Assembly (NCBI GenBank): GCA_021234155.1
Contig: JAJEKV010000004.1
Location: forward strand, 23,655,122-23,719,121
Direction of reading: 5' to 3'
Length of the DNA stretch: 64,000 nucleotides
From: Isoetes taiwanensis
Taxonomy: Eukaryota; Streptophyta; Lycopodiopsida; Isoetales; Isoetaceae
Shown here: positions 58,088-64,000 of the stretch, one piece after another
How positions within the stretch are numbered: position 1 is the first letter of the stretch
Layout: every line of letters begins with the position of its first letter
Program-made: the position numbers and the translations under genes
Notes under the pieces: generated by a model
Told to the model about the DNA's origin: nothing
The model's database searches: none
What the model saw: only the letters and a program-made list of their open reading frames with translations

Positions 58088-58201
58088 AAGTTCCCCATTT
58101 CTCAATTGGCACCCTGCAAATTTGCTCCCCCATCGCTTAGGCGATCTTTCACCCCTCGAGGCGCTTCAGATCCGCTTGATACTCCCTTCCTTGCTAGATC
58201 A

Positions 58202-59657
58202 ATGGCCACCGCTGATTTTGGACGATGGTGCCGCCTGCCCATCGAGGAGGATGTCAATGACATCTTCCAAGTCTTTGTGAAAGAAATTGACATCCGTTTA
58301 CTAACGCAACCCCAAAGATATAGGTGTGCTAGCGAATTTCAGGGCTAGGGTAGGACCCTCCCTTGTCCAAGTCCCCCTTGCATAGGATACTTCGCTCCTC
58401 GCCTGGCCCTTCCTTCAGCCTTTGGGCGATGTCCCCAACATCGCCAAGTACTTTGACCAACAAGGCAAAGGCTACCCGACTACATGGTCCCCGATACCAA
58501 CAGACCAAGTACTTCTCGTATTAACACGCCCTAGCCATCTTCTTATCCCATCACGGTGAACCCGATGGGGGCAACCTCTATCCTCCGATGGAGGTAGATC
58601 CCATAGCCGAAAGGTAAGGAAGGGCAAATGTCGGGCCGGCAGATCAACAAGAACAGAAGCAAGAGAAGACGAAGAAGAGCTCGGGACGACGAAGGATACA
58701 CGGAGCTCGACTTCGGACGAAGAACGGGCCAAGGAGAGCAGGAGCTGATCAACTTCGAAGCAGAAGGTGGCATCACGAGTTGCTCCCCACTTGGGCTAGG
58801 CATCACAAGCCTAGCCCCTATCATCATCAAGCGAGAGGAGTATCTACTCCTCGGCCGACATCCGTAACCTCCCAATGTAGGAGAGGGAGCTCAGATTGGA
58901 TCTTAACTCCTCCACCAGCTGCTAGAGACCGACTCGGACGACTTCATCGTCCCGGGAGCATCGACTTCCGGGCTCCAAGTGAGGGAGTCCGACACCTACA
59001 CTGGGGAGACGACCTCCGACATCCGTGCTTATAGCAAAGATCGTGCAATTGATGGACGAGCCGGAGCCGCCAATAGAGGAGGAGTTCCTCGCCTCCAAGA
59101 GCAGATGGGGATCCGTGGGAAGACCACGAAGTATCCTAATGCCGGTCCCCCAATATCACCCTTGCCAAAAGGAGAAGGAATCGACCTTAGAGGAGGCTCG
59201 ACCGACAATTGAAGACTACAGGAGCTCACCAAGTAGAGGTCGACGAAGTACCGGGCCACAGAGCTGGAGGCCAAACAAGCGGGAGAAACTTCCGGCGACA
59301 CACAATCCATGTGTCGCCAGTACTACTTACCACCGCCGATGGATGGGAGAATAGCGGTAATCCACCGCAAGTTCAGCCCCCCGAGGCTAAGAAGGAGTGT
59401 TTATGCCGATTGCACTCTCGTGCCGGCGCGTGCATGCTCGAATAGCAAAAATGTCGACTATGTCGCCTTTAGTCAAGAGGGCAATGGCACTTGACCTCTT
59501 TGACTTCGCCATCCCCCACCCACGCCGGGGAGATTATGGGATAGCGGCCCTTACATCCCAATCGCTAGGTAGAAGACCCGGTGAGAGCCATCCAGTGGAC
59601 GCCGCTAAGCAAGCATCATCAGAACTTGGGTCACACAAGAGGGACGGCCCAAGTTAA
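58202..59657 (+). pseudogene. Module 2: frame-broken ORF
   Basis: Starts MATADFGRWCRLPIEEDVND and is open for 48 codons to a stop at 58348. Coding character then continues in other frames, for example RQINKNRSKRRRRRARDDEG (58634-58693), and the last frame ends at a TAA at 59655-59657. Product not recognised. With its own TATA box and preceding foldback pair it parallels module 1. AT-rich sequence with TTTTATTGATG follows at 59780-59800. Confidence 0.35.
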
Positions 59658-60401
59658 GAAGTTTCTTGAAGACAACCCGCCTTACCGGGCGATTTCAAGA
59701 CTAGTTGGACTCTTGATCCGTGAGACCTTTTGTACCTAAAATATTATATGATATATAAATACAATTCTGTTGCACTTTAAATGTTTTATTGATGTATGTT
59801 GCCCCACAATTATACCAACAAACGTAAACAATGCAAGAGAACAAATGGAACTAACCATATAGCCATTAATCACTTGTGGATGCAGCTAGAGGGCTAAGCG
59901 CAGGGGAACCATTAACCGCGAGACCTTTATAGAAGAGCAAACCCCGCCTAGACCACCCCCGCAAGGAACCTATTTGAAGATAGGGAACCCATGACCCCAG
60001 AGCGTGAGATAGCCCAGATGAGGACGGATCCGGAGCAGAGATAAAGGCATTACCGTCCGCGTGCAAAGCGTGAGTAGGTTCTGGTGGGCAATGCTCGCTT
60101 GCCGCAAGCATCAGCTCCGGAGGGAAGGAAGGGACAAGAAGAGGAGCAAGAGAAGGAGATCCCCCAACCGAATCTTCCGACTCAAGTTCAGACTCGTGAC
60201 CACTCGAGGAAGAGGAAGAGCGTGCCTCGGGGAACCAACAGAGGGAAGGCAGAGGAACACCCCGCAGGGACGACAAAGAGATACCGTGGCCTCCGACTAC
60301 CGTAAGAAGGTAGATTCCGCGACCGGGCAATGTATGGAAGGCCCTGAACCGGAACAGCTCTCGTGGAGAGAACAGTCGCTTAGAAGCAGAGGCATGGCTG
60401 G
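59658..60401. other. Spacer before gag
   Basis: Contains a 154-codon minus-strand frame (60330-59866; Ser/Pro-rich with RSSSSSSGHESELESEDS). On the plus strand are basic frames (60061-60420, 60084-60305) that could be the N-terminal part of gag. Which strand codes is undecided; continuity with gag favours plus. Confidence 0.35.
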
Positions 60402-61115
60402 ACTAAATGAGCGAAAATGAAATGCTTATGGCATGAAGGATAAGGACAAAGGCAGAGTTGCAACAGCCAACTTGAAAGGAGCCGCCGGATTTGGTGGAAG
60501 GGGTATGCAAAGGCACACGGCTTAAGCTGTGGATGCTTGTAAGTTTAGAAAGTTTGCTAAAGCCTTCAAAAGCGCCATTACGCTCCAAGGGAACATAAGT
60601 CCAAAGATGATGCAAGCAGCTTTTACTGGCTGCAAAGAAGGCAACAAACCGCCAGAAATATACAGAGGAATTCATGAGGCTAAGGTCAGTAAAAGCCGGT
60701 TGGGAGAGAAGCATGCAAAGAGAAAGCTATATCGAGGGGTCGAATGAGGAGATCCGCAAGTTTGTGAGAGCAATAAACCCTAGGACAAGATCGGGCGTAA
60801 TCCAAGGCTATAAGCTTGCAAGGGTCGACCCTAATAGCGGCACAAGCAGCCAGCATTTCCAGAGAAAGGCAAGGCGACAGAAGCTATAGCCCCGTGGCAG
60901 CCTACCCAGTCCAGCTAGAACACAATATGGTGGGAACGGGGAAGCAGCCAGGAGAAGAAGGTGTGTCCTTCAAGGACAAGGTGAAAGGTCAAACTACTCC
61001 AAAGCAAAGGTAATCCTTTTGCAAGCAATGCCCAAGGAAAAGAGGCAGGAGTGCATAGAAAAGCAAACAGAGCTTCGTGTGCTTCCAAATGGCCATAGGA
61101 CAGCAAACCGCCCCT
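60402..61115 (+). pseudogene. Ty3/gypsy gag, frame-broken
   Basis: Gag-like signatures appear in several frames: MMQAAFTGCKEGN near 60607-60645, GSNEEIRKFVRAINPRTRSG (60740-60798) with VIQGYKLAR, then a linker with ISRERQGDRSYS. A decayed zinc knuckle follows near 61020-61090 (CKQCPRKRGRS..., with VCFQM in the shifted frame). Gag forms the particle shell and binds RNA through the knuckle. Frames change every 100-200 bases. Confidence 0.6.
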
Positions 61116-61274
61116 TTACCGCCATGAGTGCAGCTCTAGCGAGTTGGGAGATTGGGAAGCCCCGGTCGGACGACGACGCGTTAAGAGGCCCGCGACTATA
61201 TTCGTGGTGAGGTCATATCTTTGCCGCAATAGATACAGTGAGCAAGCAGAGAGCCAAGATAAGGTAATTTCCAC

Positions 61275-61625
61275 AAGTAGGGAAGGCTAAAGCTAAGTCA
61301 TTCATAGTCTTGATAGACTCAGAAGTAGCCATAACTTCGCGATCCCCCGTAATGGTTCGGGATGTTGAAGTTGAAGCCGCCTAAAGTCAAAGCCAAGACC
61401 CGCTATTTTAGCAAGTGGTGCAAGAAGGGCACGGCGGGCAAGAGAATTAACTTCGACATCGACTTGCCGTGGATTAATATCCGTGATGGGAGCAGAAGTA
61501 ATGGGCATTGGAAAGTATGACTTGATCATAGGAATGGAGTACCTTAACGCCAGGGCCATTATCGATCCGTGGAAAGCGGAAGGTGACCTTCCAAACGCCC
61601 GACGGCAAAGATCATTGAGATAACA
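61275..61625 (+). pseudogene. Ty3/gypsy protease, frame-broken
   Basis: KSFIVLIDSEVAI near 61300 corresponds to the active-site region, normally LIDSGAT; the G and T are not readable here. GIGKYDLIIGMEYLNARAII (61505-61565) matches the conserved end of the gypsy aspartic protease, where DxILGMDWL is usual. The order after gag is as expected. Confidence 0.65.
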
Positions 61626-61799
61626 GTAACGGTTGTTCCCATTATGCGCTGCATGTCTTCTAAACTACCGCTCAAGTGCATCAAGAGTCGAGCAAGTGGC
61701 ATACATCTTCAAGCTTGAGATTAGTGAGCCGAATCGGAAGGAAGCAAGGAAGACAACGGGCCGCAAGTTGCCGGGCAAGTATCTCAGGCTTAATCACGG

Positions 61800-62520
61800 A
61801 GTTCCATGATCTCTTTCCGTGATGAGATCAAGCAGCCCTCCTTATAGGGGAGTCGAAAAGCAGATAGCACTCGAACCAGAACAAAGCCAACAAGTAAGGC
61901 TCCATATAGAATGACAACACAGAGTTGCCTGAGTTGAAGAAGAAGATTAGCTAGAGGAGCCGCTCGACCTAGGTTTCATTAGACCTAGCCTCGCCGCTTG
62001 GAGCCTCCATTCTTTTGTCAAGAAGAAGGATGGATCTTTGAGAATGTGCATAGACTATAGACAGTTGAATAAGCACACCATTAAGAACAAGTACGCCAGC
62101 CCCAAGATCGACGATTTGATGGATCAGCCCAAGGTGCAAAGATCTTCTCCAAAATCGAAATTTAAGGTCGGGATATCACCGCATCAGGATAAAGGAAGAA
62201 GATATCCATAAGACCGCCTTCGAGAACGCTGCAGATGGGCATTATGAGTTCACGAATGCCTTCGCTTATCAAATGCCCCCCCAACGCTCATGAGGCTCAT
62301 GAACTATATCTTCGTGGAGTTCCCGGACACCTTTGTGATTGTTTTCTTTGACGCACATTTTGGTGTATAGCAGATCCCTTTGAAGAGCACGCATAACACT
62401 TTTGAGAAGAGTGCTAGAGAAGTTGAAGAGGCACCCGTTGGCGCCAAGTTGTCGGGCGCCACTTTCGCAACGTAAAAGGTGGAGTATCTAGGTCATGTGA
62501 TCTCGCCAGAAGGCATCTCA
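61800..62520 (+). pseudogene. Ty3/gypsy reverse transcriptase, frame-broken
   Basis: The domain opens with GVEKQIALEPEQ (61851-61886), then [11 protein letters not shown], and the clear block [20 protein letters not shown] (62010-62070) continuing [18 protein letters not shown]. Further on are the equivalents of the RSGYHQI, FxMPFGLTNAP and FxDDIL motifs, but in different frames and with missing bases; the FxDD catalytic aspartates near 62345 read FFDAHFGVY. The enzyme copies element RNA into DNA. It cannot be made from this sequence as written. Confidence 0.85.
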
Positions 62521-62679
62521 ACGCACCGCCAAGATTGAGGTCGCCATTCAAAGGGCGGCGCCGAAGAATGTGCATGAAGTCGGTTTCCTCGCCTAGTTGT
62601 GGTACTCACAGAAGTTCGGGAAGAACTTTTATAAGATAGCAGCCCTCTAATCGCACTGACGAGGGCGTAGAAGGTGAAA

Positions 62680-63160
62680 GATTGGGTAGAGCATTGGCAC
62701 AAGAAAGCCCAAAAGGGGTTTGAACCGTTGAAGGAAGCTTTAACAACAGCCCCAGCTTTTAACTCGCCGGACCCGGAGAAAGATAAGCTTGTAGCAACAG
62801 ATGCGCAGTAAGATAGCTACTGTGCAAAGGTTTATGCAAGAAGAGCGTGTGGTAGCGTGATGATTCCGTGAAGATGAACGACGCCGAGACGCCGCTTACC
62901 CAACGCACGATCAGGAGTTGCTTGCGGTTGTCGTGGCATTAAGAATATGGAGGCATTATCTCTTGGGAAGGAAGTTCCAGTTTGATACCGGACCATCGAG
63001 CCTCCAATATGTATTCACGCAACCACACCTTAATCTGGAGGCGGCGGAGATGGATGGAGTTCCTCAAGAATATGACTTTGATATAGTCTACAAGCCGGGG
63101 AAGCTCAATGTGGTAGCAGATGCGCTTTCAAGGCATCCCCCGACAACTAGAGTGCATTGC
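62680..63160 (+). pseudogene. Ty3/gypsy RNase H, partly intact frame
   Basis: KGFEPLKEALTTAPAF and EKDKLVATDAQ (62716-62810) mark the start, with D in the usual catalytic place. The frame from 62918 reads LAVVVALRIWRHYLLGRKF, then DFDIVYKPGKLNVVADALSR, the classic RNase H end. Stops separate the two parts. Confidence 0.85.
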
Positions 63161-64000
63161 AATGCAATTTCGACGCCTCCAAAGAACTTTGGTAAGAGGA
63201 TTGAAGAGTCCTTGCCAACGGACGTGGATTTCAAGGAGGTATGGGCAAGCCTTCTAAGGAGGCTAGAACAGATAAAGAGCGGGGAGGCCTTCAAGCATTA
63301 TAAGAAGGAAGGCAACCTGTTATACCATAAGAACAAGTTAAAGCGAATCGAATCAATCAGGTGTAAGGAAGTTGATCCTCCATGACACGCGACAACAGCC
63401 CAATAGCCGCCATGCGATTCATGAAAACATATTTCAAAAGCGCAGCTAGCCTATTATTGGCCGTGAATGAAGAAGCAAATAGCTCGCTACATCAAGGAAT
63501 GCCGCCTATGCCGCCAGACGGCGTATGAGCAGCTTCAATTCCGTGGGCATTAGAGCCATTAGCGTACAAACGCTAAGTGGGAGGTAATCGGCGATGGATT
63601 TCATCACGTGACTCCTAAGGACGTTGAGAGGCAAGGATGCCTTAATGGTAGTGGTCCATAAGTTGTCAAGATGGCACATTTTGTGCCCTTGCGTAACCAC
63701 GATACGTGACCATGGATACAAAGAAAGCTCTTCACCAAAGAGATCTTCAAAGCTTCATGGCATGCCAAGGGAGATCATCTCCTATTGTGGATCCGGTTCA
63801 TGAGTGCCTTTTGGCAAGACCTCTTTACACGCATCCGCACGGTTATCCATGAGCACGGCATATCATCCTCGACGGATGGCCGACGGGAGCGACCAACAGA
63901 TTTTAGAGGACATGCTACCAAACTATGTCCGAATAAGCAAGGTATGTGGGAAGAATTTATTCACTTGGTGGAGTTTGCATACAATAGCACCAAGCAGAAT
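63161..64000 (+). pseudogene. Ty3/gypsy integrase, partial at window edge
   Basis: A linker (63170-63385) leads to a decayed zinc-binding region with ARYIKECRLCRQTA (63490-63531). Core remnants follow: KMAHFVPLR near 63670, DGRRERPTDF near 63876, and WEEFIHLVEFAYNSTKQN at the last bases. The catalytic Asp/Asp/Glu context is not readable in one frame. The element continues past 64000. Confidence 0.75.

Overview
The window is plant nuclear DNA: a repeat-dominated intergenic region with no bacterial-type operons, rRNA or tRNA. Evidence for a land plant is the set of Ty1/copia, Ty3/gypsy and LINE fragments of plant type, PLS-class pentatricopeptide-repeat (PPR) fragments, GT-AG introns, a Helitron with plant-type ends and 3' hairpin, and a MED26-like reading frame. 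A large seed-free plant genome (fern or lycophyte) is a reasonable guess, but the sequence does not prove it. No intact full-length gene is certain.

Layout. 1-3786: a copia-derived repeat split by a 3.7-kb element with 25-bp inverted termini and a CATG target duplication. 3787-12.7 kb: copia and other repeat modules, interrupted by a 5'-truncated LINE (5508-7704), a tetranucleotide microsatellite (9009-9252) and a 225-bp MITE (9489-9713). 12.7-15.2 kb: a candidate solo LTR and a LINE scrap. 15.2-20.3 kb: a second pass through the same modules, whose copia part preserves the empty site of the 3.7-kb element. 20.4-23.4 kb: a decayed DDE-transposase-like gene, followed by a convergent 101-codon frame with a histone-H3-like N-terminus. 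24.96-38.8 kb: a tandem array of 4.42-kb units (three complete, one partial). 39.2-45.1 kb: a MED26-like frame, a PPR fragment and unassigned AT-rich DNA. 45.09-53.4 kb: a near-identical copy of 19.0-20.7 kb, split by a 6,635-bp Helitron on the minus strand that carries PPR and other exon fragments. 53.4-64.0 kb: a Ty3/gypsy region with a defined 1,813-bp LTR, a primer-binding site, about 4.8 kb of unusual sequence holding two promoter/poly(A)-like modules preceded by paired foldback repeats, and then gag, protease, reverse transcriptase, RNase H and part of integrase, all frame-broken.

Within-window paralogous copies act as empty sites, so the ends of the 3.7-kb element, the LINE, the MITE and the Helitron can be placed to within a base or a few bases. 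Comparing copies also exposes a systematic defect. In discrete blocks, CAG and CTG lose or change their middle base (CG, CGG, CCG). This is unlike cytosine deamination and looks like methylation-linked sequencing error in unpolished sequence, so some frameshifts here, including those of the gypsy element, may not be real.
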